Assembly (NCBI GenBank): GCA_036556965.1
Contig: DATBIO010000219.1
Coordinates: forward strand, 1 to 18,482
Direction: 5' to 3'
From: DATBIO01 sp036556965
GTDB lineage: Bacteria; Acidobacteriota; Vicinamibacteria; Fen-336
Length of the DNA: 18,482 bases
Shown here piece by piece: positions 1-6,821 of the stretch. Both the position numbers and the translations under genes were made by a program. Below the pieces are notes generated by a model. It did not search any database. It was not told the DNA's origin and saw only the letters and a list, made by a program, of their open reading frames with translations. Positions within the stretch are counted from its first letter, which is position 1; every line of letters starts with the position of its first letter.

Positions 1-2
1 CG

Positions 3-818
3 CTGGGCTTCCGCGTGCGGCTGGGGGCGGGCGCCCGCGGCCGCCACCTCTTCATGGCGGGCACGCGCGCGGAGCGGCAGCGCGACCTGGCGGCGCTGCT
101 CGGAGACCCCGAGGTGCGCGCGGTGATCGGCGCGCGCGGCGGCGCCGGCTCGAGCTGGCTGCTCCGCGGCCTGGACGCAGAGGCCTTCCGCGCCCGGCCC
201 AAGCTCCTGGTGGGCTACAGCGACCTCACGTTCCTCCACCTCTGGCTGGCGCGGCAGGGGGTGGCCAGCCTGCACGGGCCGATGCTGGCCTGGGAGCTGG
301 CCGACGGCCGCTACGACCGCGAGGGCTTCCTGGGATCGCTGTCGGGGGAGCGCGGGGCCTGGACGGCCGAGGGCGACGACGAGATCTGGCCCCTGCGGGA
401 CGGGGAGGCCGAGGGCCGCCTCGTGGGAGGGTGCCTGTCCATCCTGGCCGCGGCCTCGGGCACGCCGTGGGCGCTGCGCACCGAGGGCGAGCCGGCCATC
501 CTCTTCGCGGAGGACGCGGACGAGCCGCCCTATCGCGTCCATCGCATGCTGTGGCAGCTCCGCGAGACGGGCGCCCTGGCCGGAGTGCGCGGCGTGGTCT
601 TCGGCGACATGAAGGGGTGCGCGGCCGGGGCCGAGGCGGGGTACACGCTGGAGGACGCCGTGCGCGACGCCCTCGACGGCCTGGACCTGGCCGTGGCCAT
701 GGGGCTCTCCAGCGGGCACACCGCCAGCCCGTTCGTGTCGCTGCCCCTGGGCGTGCGGGCGCGCCTGGTCTGCGGGACCGGCGCGCGCCTGGACGTGCTG
801 GAGGCGCCCGTCTCGTGA
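3..818 (+). CDS. ldcA: Muramoyltetrapeptide (LD-)carboxypeptidase, peptidase family S66, 5'-partial
   Basis: Serine peptidase of the LdcA/S66 family, which removes the terminal D-Ala from murein tetrapeptides in the cytoplasm during cell-wall recycling. The reading frame is open to the window edge, and residues before the internal GTG at 15 already fit the family, so the true start lies upstream. Counting from that GTG, the RGGAGS element is at 41-46 and the nucleophile motif GYSD at 67-70 (Ser69). Glu166 in the AED..EPPYRVHRML stretch and His235 in SSGHTASPF complete the expected Ser-Glu-His triad. GGCLSIL replaces the more common GGNL before the GTPW turn. The stop overlaps the GTG start of mpl by four bases, so the two are translationally coupled and act on the same pathway. 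The family call is strong; substrate preference (tetrapeptide, or a microcin-C-like conjugate as in MccF) is inferred from the mpl neighbour. Confidence 0.9.
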   Translation: MGFRVRLGAGARGRHLFMAGTRAERQRDLAALLGDPEVRAVIGARGGAGSSWLLRGLDAEAFRARPKLLVGYSDLTFLHLWLARQGVASLHGPMLAWELADGRYDREGFLGSLSGERGAWTAEGDDEIWPLRDGEAEGRLVGGCLSILAAASGTPWALRTEGEPAILFAEDADEPPYRVHRMLWQLRETGALAGVRGVVFGDMKGCAAGAEAGYTLEDAVRDALDGLDLAVAMGLSSGHTASPFVSLPLGVRARLVCGTGARLDVLEAPVS

Positions 819-2215
819 GCAGGATCCACCTGAGCGCGGTGGCGGGCACGGCCATGGCCTCCCTGGCCGGGCTCCTGCGCGAGAAGGGCCACCAGGTCAC
901 CGGCTCGGACCAGGACGTCTACCCGCCCATGTCCACCCAGCTCGCCGCCCTGGGCATCGACGTGCGCACGCCGTACGCGGCGGAGAACGTGCCCGCGGAG
1001 GCCGACCTGGTGGTGATCGGCAACGAGCTCTCGCGCGGGAACCCCGAGGTGGAGGCGGTGCTCGACCGGCGCCAGCGCATGAGCAGCCTGCCCGCCCTGC
1101 TGGCCGACGAGTTCATCCGCGGCCGCACCTCGCTGGTGGTGGCGGGCACCCACGGCAAGACCACCACCACCAGCATGCTGGCCTTCGTGCTCGCCCACGC
1201 CGGCCGCGATCCCTCCTTCCTGGTGGGCGGGGTGCCCGTGGACTTCGAGCGCAGCTATCGGCTGGGAGGGGGCCCCCACTTCGTGATCGAGGGGGACGAG
1301 TACGACTCCGCCTTCTTCGACAAGCGGCCCAAGTTCGTGCACTACCTGCCCGACGTCGCCGTCATCGGCAACGTCGAGTACGACCACGCCGACATCTACC
1401 CGGACCTGGCCTCGGTGCAGCGCGCCTTCGTGCATCTCCTGAACCTGGTCCCGCGGCGCGGGCTGGTGGTGGCGGGCCTGGAGACGCCCGCCCTGCGCGA
1501 GATCCTGCCCCGCGCGCAGTCGCCGGTGGAGACCTTCGGCCTGGGCGCGGAGGCGGACTGGCGCGCCACCGACCTGCGGCCGTCGGCCGCGGGCTGGCGG
1601 TTCGCGGTCTCCCGGCGGGGGAAGGACCTGGGCGAGTTCTCGCTGCGCATGAGCGGCGAGCACAACGTCCGCAACGCCCTGGCCGCGCTGGCCGCGGCGG
1701 TGGCGGCGGGGGTGGAGGCGGACGCCGCCCGCGCCGCCCTGGCCGCCTTCGGCGGGGTGAAGCGGCGGCTGGAGGTGCGGGGGCAGGCGCGGGGGGTGGT
1801 GGTCTACGACGACTTCGCCCATCACCCCACCGCCGTGCGCGAGACCCTGCGCACCCTGCGCGCGGCCCTGGGCGCGGGCCCCGGGCGGCTGGTGGCGGTC
1901 TTCGAGCCGCGCTCCTACACCTCGCGCACGCGTGTCTTCCAGGACGACTTCGCCCGCGCCTTCCAGGACGCGGACGAGGTGCTGGTCTCCGCCGCCTACC
2001 TGCCGGCCAAGGTGCCGGAGGGCCAGCGCCTGTCCGAGGCGGAGCTGGTGCAGGCCATCGCCGAGCTGGGGAAGGACGCCCGCCACATCCCGGCCGTGGA
2101 CGACATCGTGGCCCACCTGGAGCGGGCCCTGCGTCCGGGGGACCGGGTGGTCGTCCTCACCAACGGCGGTTTCGGGGGCATCCACGACAAGCTGCTGCGC
2201 GCCCTCGCCGACTGA
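815..2215 (+). CDS. mpl: UDP-N-acetylmuramate:L-Ala-gamma-D-Glu-meso-DAP ligase
   Basis: Mur-ligase family enzyme that attaches recycled murein tripeptide to UDP-MurNAc using ATP, in the cytoplasm. The 466 residues compare well with the roughly 457 of E. coli Mpl. The start is GTG at 815, inside the ldcA stop; the frame stays open further upstream, but that part is not Mpl-like and lies over ldcA. Visible features are an N-terminal Rossmann segment with VTGSDQDVYPPMS (28-40), the ATP loop GTHGKTTTT (111-119), EGDEYDSAFFDKRPKF (159-174), VEYDHADIY (187-195), GEHNVRNALA (281-290), YDDFAHHPTA (331-340), FEPRS (363-367) and the C-terminal TNGGFGGIHDKLL (449-461). YDDFAHHPTA and GGFGGIH separate Mpl from MurC. 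With LdcA trimming tetra- to tripeptide just upstream, the pair forms a recycling unit. No clear Shine-Dalgarno is needed for a coupled start. Confidence 0.95.
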   Translation: MSRIHLSAVAGTAMASLAGLLREKGHQVTGSDQDVYPPMSTQLAALGIDVRTPYAAENVPAEADLVVIGNELSRGNPEVEAVLDRRQRMSSLPALLADEFIRGRTSLVVAGTHGKTTTTSMLAFVLAHAGRDPSFLVGGVPVDFERSYRLGGGPHFVIEGDEYDSAFFDKRPKFVHYLPDVAVIGNVEYDHADIYPDLASVQRAFVHLLNLVPRRGLVVAGLETPALREILPRAQSPVETFGLGAEADWRATDLRPSAAGWRFAVSRRGKDLGEFSLRMSGEHNVRNALAALAAAVAAGVEADAARAALAAFGGVKRRLEVRGQARGVVVYDDFAHHPTAVRETLRTLRAALGAGPGRLVAVFEPRSYTSRTRVFQDDFARAFQDADEVLVSAAYLPAKVPEGQRLSEAELVQAIAELGKDARHIPAVDDIVAHLERALRPGDRVVVLTNGGFGGIHDKLLRALAD

Positions 2216-2244
2216 GCCGCAGTTCATTTCCTTCGCGCCCCCCC

Positions 2245-2274
2245 TGGAAACGCGTGACGGTCTTGTGATATAAG
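2245..2274 (+). promoter_or_regulatory. Possible promoter of the TonB-dependent receptor
   Basis: In the mpl/receptor gap, TATAAG at 2269-2274 resembles a -10 box and TGGAAA at 2245-2250 lies 18 bp upstream. The -35 match is poor, and the segment could equally be read as an ECF-type GGAAAC element. This is the only A+T-rich step in the gap. Position is plausible (74 bp before the start codon), but the match is weak. Confidence 0.25.
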
Positions 2275-2307
2275 CCCCCTCCACGCACGGACAACTCACG
2301 GTTCAGA

Positions 2308-2330
2308 GGGCCACCGGCCCGACTTTTTTT
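2308..2330 (+). terminator. Short GC hairpin with T-run in the leader of the TonB receptor
   Basis: GGGCC (2308-2312) pairs perfectly with GGCCC (2316-2320) around a three-base loop. Three bases later comes a run of seven T (2324-2330). It lies 93 bp after the mpl stop and only six bases before the receptor Shine-Dalgarno AAGGAGGA (2337-2344). It may end ldcA-mpl transcripts, or act as an attenuator if the receptor promoter lies upstream of it. The stem is only 5 bp, so strength is uncertain. Confidence 0.4.
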
Positions 2331-2347
2331 CTCTTGAAGGAGGACGT

Positions 2348-4678
2348 ATGAAGTTGTGGGTCGTGGCGGCCTGCCTGGCCCTGGCGTGCTTCGCCGGCCC
2401 CGCGGGCTTCGCCCAGGAGGCGACTCCCAGCCCCAGCCCGGCGCCGCCGGCGGAGCCGACCGACGAGGAGACGATCAAGCGCGAGGAGGTGGTGGTGGTC
2501 ACCGCCTCCAAGGTGGAGTCCACCATCATCAACGCGCCGGCCACGATGACCGTGGTCACCACCGAGGCGCTCCAGACCGCCCCCTCCCAGAACTTCGGCG
2601 ACCTGATGCGCAACGTGCCGGGCATGAACGTCATCCAGACCTCGGCCCGCGACGTGAACATCACCAGCCGCCAGTCCACCTCCACCCTGGCCACCTCCCA
2701 GCTCGTGCTCCTCGACGGCCGCAGCATGTACCTCGACTTCTTCGGGCTGGTGCTGTGGGACCTCGTCCCCAACAACGCCGCCGACATCAAGCAGATCGAG
2801 GTCGTGCGCGGGCCGGCCTCCGCGGTGTGGGGCGCCAACGCCCTGAGCGGAGTGGTGAACATCATCACCAAGACGCCGCGCGAGGCCCCGGGATCCTCCG
2901 TCACCCTCACGGGCGGGCTCTTCAACCGCGACGAGGGCTCGCGCGAGGAAGAGGGCACGGGCAACGCCTGGGGAGGCAGCGCGAGCATCGCGCGCGCCCC
3001 CTCGGACACCCTGTCCTTCCGGGTATCCGGCGGCTACTTCGACTCGGAGCCGTTCTCGCGTCCGGTGGGCCGGGTGCCCATCATCGCCGATCCCCGCGTG
3101 GACAACCCCGTCTGCAACGTGACCACGGGGGCGGGCGCCAACTGCCTGGGCGGCGCTCCCTACCCCGCGGACCGGCAGGGGGTGAACGCCTTCGAGAACG
3201 ACGGGACCAGCCAGCCCAAGATCGACGGCCGCCTGGACCACGACCTGTCCAACGGCGCCCGCATCACCTACCAGGCCGGCTACGCCGGGTCGGAAGGGAT
3301 CGTGCACACCGGCATCGGCCCCTTCCAGCTGGAAGACGGCGCCTACATGGCCTACGGGAAGATCGGCTTCAGCAAGGGCGCGCTGCGTGTCGGGGCCTTC
3401 GCCAACTTCCTCGACGCCGAGGCGCCCAACCTCCTCCTCACCGACCCCACCACCCTGGAGCCGGTGGCCCTCAACTTCACCACCCAGACCTACGACTTCG
3501 AGGTCGGGCACTCCATGGTGGTGGGCGGCCACCACGTGCTGAGCTACGGGGGCAACGTCCGGCGCAACAACTTCGACATCACGCTCACGCCCAACGCCGA
3601 GGACCGCACCGAGCTGGGCGCCTACTTCCAGGACGAGATCTTCTGGGACAAGTTCCGCCTGGCCATCGGCGGGCGCGTGGACAAGTTCGGGAACATCGAG
3701 GACCCCGTGTTCTCGCCCCGCGTCACCGCCATGTTCAAGCCGCACGCGGAGCACTCCTTCCGCGCCTCCTACAACAAGGCCTTCCGCTCGCCCTCCGCCG
3801 TGAACAACTACCTCGACCAGAAGATCTTCGCCCCCGTGGCCCCCATCGACCTGCGGCCGCTCATCCCGCTCCTTCCTCCGCCCCTGGCCGCCCTGGTGCC
3901 GAGGCAGCCCGTGCGCCTGATCGTCAACAACGTGGGCAACCCCGACCTCAAGGAGGAGTCGCTCACCGCCTACGAGCTGGCCTACACGGGGACCTTCGGC
4001 GGGCGGACCACCCTGGGCCTGGCCGTCTACCAGAACGACACCGAGGACAACATCAACTTCACGACCATCACCCCCAGCGCGGACTTCCCCCAGGGCGGCC
4101 CCGGCTTCGACGTCTACACCCCGGCCAACTCGGCGGAGACAGGCATCCCCGGCCCGCTGTACGCGGTCCTGCTCCAGCTCCGTATCCCGGGCTTCCCCCT
4201 CCCGCGCACGGTGTCGACGTACCTGAACCTGGGCCCCACGCGCCAGCGCGGGTTCGAGGCCTCCATCGACCACCGCTTCAACGACACCTTCAGCGCGAAC
4301 GCGAACTATTCCTTCCAGGACACGCCGGAGATCCTGGAGCCGGAGGAGGACGAGATCCGCTTCCCCGTGAGCGAGCTGGCCCTGCCCGCCAAGAACCGCT
4401 TCAACCTGGGCGTGAGCTGGAACCACCCGCGGTTCCTGGGCAGCGCGTCCATCAACTTCGTGGACGAGGCCTTGTGGGTGGACGTCCTCACCGCGCCCTT
4501 CCACGGCTTCACGGACTCCTACACGATGCTCAACGCCGCCTTCGGCATGAAGTTCGTGGACGGCAAGGTGGTGGCCACCATCAAGGGCACCAACCTCACC
4601 AACGAGACCATCCAGCAGCACGTGTACGGCGACGTCATCAAGCGCTCGGTCTTCGGAGAGCTGCGCTTCCAGTTCTAG
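2348..4678 (+). CDS. TonB-dependent outer-membrane receptor
   Basis: 776-residue ligand-gated outer-membrane channel powered by TonB-ExbBD; the ligand cannot be told from sequence. ATG at 2348 follows the excellent Shine-Dalgarno AAGGAGGA at 2337-2344. Residues 1-22 form a signal peptide ending GPAGFA before QE. A Pro-rich linker follows (25-38), then a TonB-box-like EEVVVVTASK (46-55) and the plug domain with LMRNVPGMNV (86-95), QLVLLDGRSMY (118-128) and IEVVRGPASAVWGAN (150-164) leading to GVVNIITK. The rest is a beta-barrel ending in ELRFQF, whose terminal Phe is the BAM recognition signal. Cys256 and Cys266 probably close an external loop. A Pro/Leu-rich loop interrupts the barrel near residues 495-525. 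No siderophore synthesis or transporter gene is adjacent, so its partner system is elsewhere. It appears to be a single-gene transcript between two hairpins. Confidence 0.95.
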   Translation: MKLWVVAACLALACFAGPAGFAQEATPSPSPAPPAEPTDEETIKREEVVVVTASKVESTIINAPATMTVVTTEALQTAPSQNFGDLMRNVPGMNVIQTSARDVNITSRQSTSTLATSQLVLLDGRSMYLDFFGLVLWDLVPNNAADIKQIEVVRGPASAVWGANALSGVVNIITKTPREAPGSSVTLTGGLFNRDEGSREEEGTGNAWGGSASIARAPSDTLSFRVSGGYFDSEPFSRPVGRVPIIADPRVDNPVCNVTTGAGANCLGGAPYPADRQGVNAFENDGTSQPKIDGRLDHDLSNGARITYQAGYAGSEGIVHTGIGPFQLEDGAYMAYGKIGFSKGALRVGAFANFLDAEAPNLLLTDPTTLEPVALNFTTQTYDFEVGHSMVVGGHHVLSYGGNVRRNNFDITLTPNAEDRTELGAYFQDEIFWDKFRLAIGGRVDKFGNIEDPVFSPRVTAMFKPHAEHSFRASYNKAFRSPSAVNNYLDQKIFAPVAPIDLRPLIPLLPPPLAALVPRQPVRLIVNNVGNPDLKEESLTAYELAYTGTFGGRTTLGLAVYQNDTEDNINFTTITPSADFPQGGPGFDVYTPANSAETGIPGPLYAVLLQLRIPGFPLPRTVSTYLNLGPTRQRGFEASIDHRFNDTFSANANYSFQDTPEILEPEEDEIRFPVSELALPAKNRFNLGVSWNHPRFLGSASINFVDEALWVDVLTAPFHGFTDSYTMLNAAFGMKFVDGKVVATIKGTNLTNETIQQHVYGDVIKRSVFGELRFQF

Positions 4679-4686
4679 CCCGTTCG

Positions 4687-4719
4687 CCCCGCCGCGGGTC
4701 GCCCGCGGCGGGGCCGTTT
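4687..4719 (+). terminator. Strong GC hairpin after the TonB receptor
   Basis: CCCCGCCGCGGG (4687-4698) and CCCGCGGCGGGG (4702-4713) form a perfect 12 bp stem with a three-base TCG loop, starting eight bases after the receptor stop. Only three T follow (4717-4719), so it is a terminator-like or transcript-end-protecting hairpin rather than a textbook intrinsic terminator. It ends 17 bases before the GTG of the acetyltransferase. Confidence 0.65.
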
Positions 4720-4730
4720 CCGCCTTCGCC

Positions 4731-5267
4731 GTGACCGGGCCCTACGAGATCGCGCGGGCACGCCCGGATGAGGTGCCGCTCCTGCCGGGGATCGAGCGCC
4801 GGGCGGGCGCCCGCTTCGAGCAGCTCGCGGAGACGGCCCACCTGCCCGCCTTCTACACGCCGCTCGAGGACTTCGAGGAGGGCCAGCGCGCCGGCCGACT
4901 GTGGGTGGCCCGCACGGGAGGCGCGCCCGTGGGCTTCGCCCTGGCCGTGGAGGGCGAGGGCGACCTGCACCTCCAGGAGGTGGACGTGCTCCCCGAACAC
5001 GGGCGCCACGGCCTGGGCACGCGGCTGGTGGAGGCGGTCTGCGCGCACGCCCGCGCCCGCGGCCAGGGCGTCACCCTGACCACGTTCCGCCGCGTGCCGT
5101 GGAACGCGCCCTTCTACGCGCGCCTGGGCTTCCGGGAGCTGGCGGAGGAAGAGCTGACGCCGTCGTTGCGCCGGCATCGCGCGGAGGAGGAGGGCGCGGG
5201 GCTGCCCCGCGAGCAGCGGTGCGTGATGCGGTGGAGACCGGGTCCCCCGCGGGACGGCGTGGGCTAG
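4731..5267 (+). CDS. GNAT-family N-acetyltransferase
   Basis: 178-residue single-domain acetyl-CoA-dependent acetyltransferase, probably cytoplasmic, of unknown acceptor. GNAT motif A is visible as EVDVLPEHGRHGLGT (83-97), with the acetyl-CoA pyrophosphate loop RHGLGT at 92-97. The C-terminal motif B is NAPFYARLGF (125-134), followed by a charged tail. GTG at 4731 is the most upstream start that leaves a full N-terminal strand (YEIARARPDEVPLLPGIE), but no Shine-Dalgarno precedes it and a large hairpin ends 17 bases upstream, so it may be read by leak-through from the receptor gene. Its stop shares a CTAG with the stop of the convergent aminotransferase. Family assignment is firm, substrate unknown. 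Confidence 0.85.
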   Translation: MTGPYEIARARPDEVPLLPGIERRAGARFEQLAETAHLPAFYTPLEDFEEGQRAGRLWVARTGGAPVGFALAVEGEGDLHLQEVDVLPEHGRHGLGTRLVEAVCAHARARGQGVTLTTFRRVPWNAPFYARLGFRELAEEELTPSLRRHRAEEEGAGLPREQRCVMRWRPGPPRDGVG

Positions 5268-6532
5268 TCGGCGGGAACGCTGAAGTCCGGCTCCTCCTCA
5301 TGGAAGGCAGGCGCCGCGGGCAGCGTGGACAGCCCGCGCGCGCGGCGATAGGCCTCGAGGCCCTGGGCCAGGACGGCGGCCGCCGCGCGCAGGTCCTTCT
5401 CGTTGAGGACGTAGGCCACGCGCACCTCGTTGTGCCCCAGCCCGGGGGTCGAGTAGAAGCCCCCCGCCGGCGCCACCATCACGGTGGCCCCCTCGTGGTG
5501 GAAGTCGGAGAGCAGCCAGCGCGCGAAGTCCTCGGCGTCGACGATGGGCAGGCGGGCCACGAAATAGAAGGCGCCTTCGGGCCGGCGCAGGAACACGCCG
5601 GGCAGGCGGGTCAGCGCCTCGAAGAGGATGTCCCGGCGCCGCTGGTACTCCGCCACCACCTGGGCCGTGTAGTCGGGGGCGAGGTGCCGGATTCCCAGGG
5701 CCGCGAGCTGGGCCAGGCCGGGCGGGGACAGCCGGCCCTGGGCCATGCGCATGACGGCGTGGTAGACGTCGCGGTTGCGCGTGGCCAGCGCCCCCAGGCG
5801 GATGCCGCAGGCGCTGTAGCGCTTGGACAGGCTGTCCACCACCACCACGCCGTCCTCCAGGCCGGGCAGCGACAGCGCGCTCACTGCCTGGCGGCCGTCG
5901 TAGACGAACTCGCGGTAGACCTCGTCCGAGATCAGGAACAGTCCCCGCTCGCGGCAGAAGCGGGCGACCTCCTCGAGCTCCTCGCGCTCGTACACCGTGC
6001 CCGTGGGGTTGTTGGGGTTGCACAGGATGACGGCGCGCGCGCGCGGGGTCAGGGCGCGCTCCCAGGCGGGGCGGCCGGGCAGGTGGAAGCCGTCCTCGGC
6101 CCGCGCCGTCAGGGGCACCAGGCGCACGCCGGCCATGCCGGCGAAGGCGCTGTAGTTCGTGTAGAAGGGCTCCACCACCAGCACGTCGTCGCCGTCCCCG
6201 GCGCAGGTGAGGAGGGCGAAGAGGATGGCCTCGCTGCCCCCGGTGGTGGCCACCAGCTCGTTGAGCTCCACCTTCAGCCCGAGTCCCGCGTAGTAGTCGC
6301 GCAGGGTGGCCAGGAACTCGGGCGTGCCCCCGGACGGCGAGTAGGCCACCACCGGGCTGGGCAGGTGGGCCAGCCGCTCGCGCATGGGGGCCGGGGTCTC
6401 GAGGTCCGGCTGGCCGATGTTGAGGTGGTAGACGTGCAGGCCGCGGCGCCTGGCGTCGTCCGCCAGCGGCGTGAGCTTGCGGATGGGGGAGGCGGGCATC
6501 TGCCGCGCCCGCTGGGAGATGGACGGGGTCAT
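5264..6532 (-). CDS. PLP-dependent aminotransferase, class I/II
   Basis: 422-residue fold-type I aminotransferase of the aspartate-aminotransferase superfamily. The start is ATG at 6532 (MTPSISQRARQM); the frame continues upstream but runs over the DUF5989 gene and is not family-like. Motifs are NIGQPDLETP (38-47), YSPSGGTPEF (64-73), NPNNPTGTVY (172-181), ISDEVYREFVYDG (201-213, Asp203 contacting the pyridine N) and the PLP lysine in SLSKRYSACGIRLG (Lys237). A conserved Arg lies in NEVRVAYVLNE near the C-terminus, which normally binds the substrate carboxylate. The last 20 or so residues are an acidic extension without motif. It is the last gene of a minus-strand run, 62 bases after the DUF5989 gene, so co-transcription with the carbamoyltransferase module is possible. 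Amino-acid specificity cannot be read. Confidence 0.93.
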   Translation of the reverse strand: MTPSISQRARQMPASPIRKLTPLADDARRRGLHVYHLNIGQPDLETPAPMRERLAHLPSPVVAYSPSGGTPEFLATLRDYYAGLGLKVELNELVATTGGSEAILFALLTCAGDGDDVLVVEPFYTNYSAFAGMAGVRLVPLTARAEDGFHLPGRPAWERALTPRARAVILCNPNNPTGTVYEREELEEVARFCRERGLFLISDEVYREFVYDGRQAVSALSLPGLEDGVVVVDSLSKRYSACGIRLGALATRNRDVYHAVMRMAQGRLSPPGLAQLAALGIRHLAPDYTAQVVAEYQRRRDILFEALTRLPGVFLRRPEGAFYFVARLPIVDAEDFARWLLSDFHHEGATVMVAPAGGFYSTPGLGHNEVRVAYVLNEKDLRAAAAVLAQGLEAYRRARGLSTLPAAPAFHEEEPDFSVPAD

Positions 6533-6594
6533 TTCGCTCTCGTGCGCGTCCCCGTGTCGGGCGCTGCTCGCACCGGCGTTCGGGCGTCTTCCGG

Positions 6595-6771
6595 CTAGAA
6601 CAGCGTGTAGATGAACGGAGCCACCGCCGAGCCCTGCGTGAAGACCACGAGCAGGCCGAGCAGGGCCAGCATGAGCACGATGGGGCCGAGCCACCACTTC
6701 TTGCGGACCTTCATGAAGGTCCACAGCTCGCTCACGATGCCGAGCTTCTCGCGCGAATCCTCGAATGCCAT
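6595..6771 (-). CDS. Small membrane protein, DUF5989 family
   Basis: A 58-residue protein with one membrane span. ATG at 6771 has an AGAGAGG Shine-Dalgarno a few bases upstream. It begins MAFEDSREKLGIVSELWTF, then a basic patch KVRKKWW (21-27), a hydrophobic span of about 29-46, and ends QGSAVAPFIYTLF. The ELW.F...RKKWWL...P and SA.APFIYTLF pattern is that of the DUF5989 family as I recall it, small proteins repeatedly encoded beside NodU-type carbamoyltransferases and SxtJ-like proteins. That is the context here, with the carbamoyltransferase stop 50 bases upstream. The basic residues before the span suggest an N-terminus in the cytoplasm. Biochemical role is unknown; a membrane anchor or partner for the carbamoyltransferase is a guess. 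Confidence 0.85.
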   Translation of the reverse strand: MAFEDSREKLGIVSELWTFMKVRKKWWLGPIVLMLALLGLLVVFTQGSAVAPFIYTLF

Positions 6772-6821
6772 GTCGCCTCTCTAGGGCAGGGCCCGCCTCG
6801 GTGCCTGCGTTGGTGCGGCCA

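Noticed and set aside
431..814. N-terminal extension of mpl to an ATG at 431
   Set aside because: It lies inside ldcA, is Arg/Gly/Pro-rich and does not match Mpl, which starts naturally at GTG 815.
530..2299. 589-residue minus-strand open frame opposite ldcA-mpl
   Set aside because: Same antisense artefact of high-GC codons; the plus strand carries complete Mpl motifs across the same bases.
2303..4621. 772-residue open frame on the minus strand opposite the TonB receptor
   Set aside because: Low-complexity Gly/Val/Arg/His composition with no motif, produced by the codon bias of the receptor gene on the other strand.
6533..6724. Extended start of the aminotransferase at 6724
   Set aside because: The extra residues overlap the DUF5989 gene and have no family similarity; ATG at 6532 gives the normal length.
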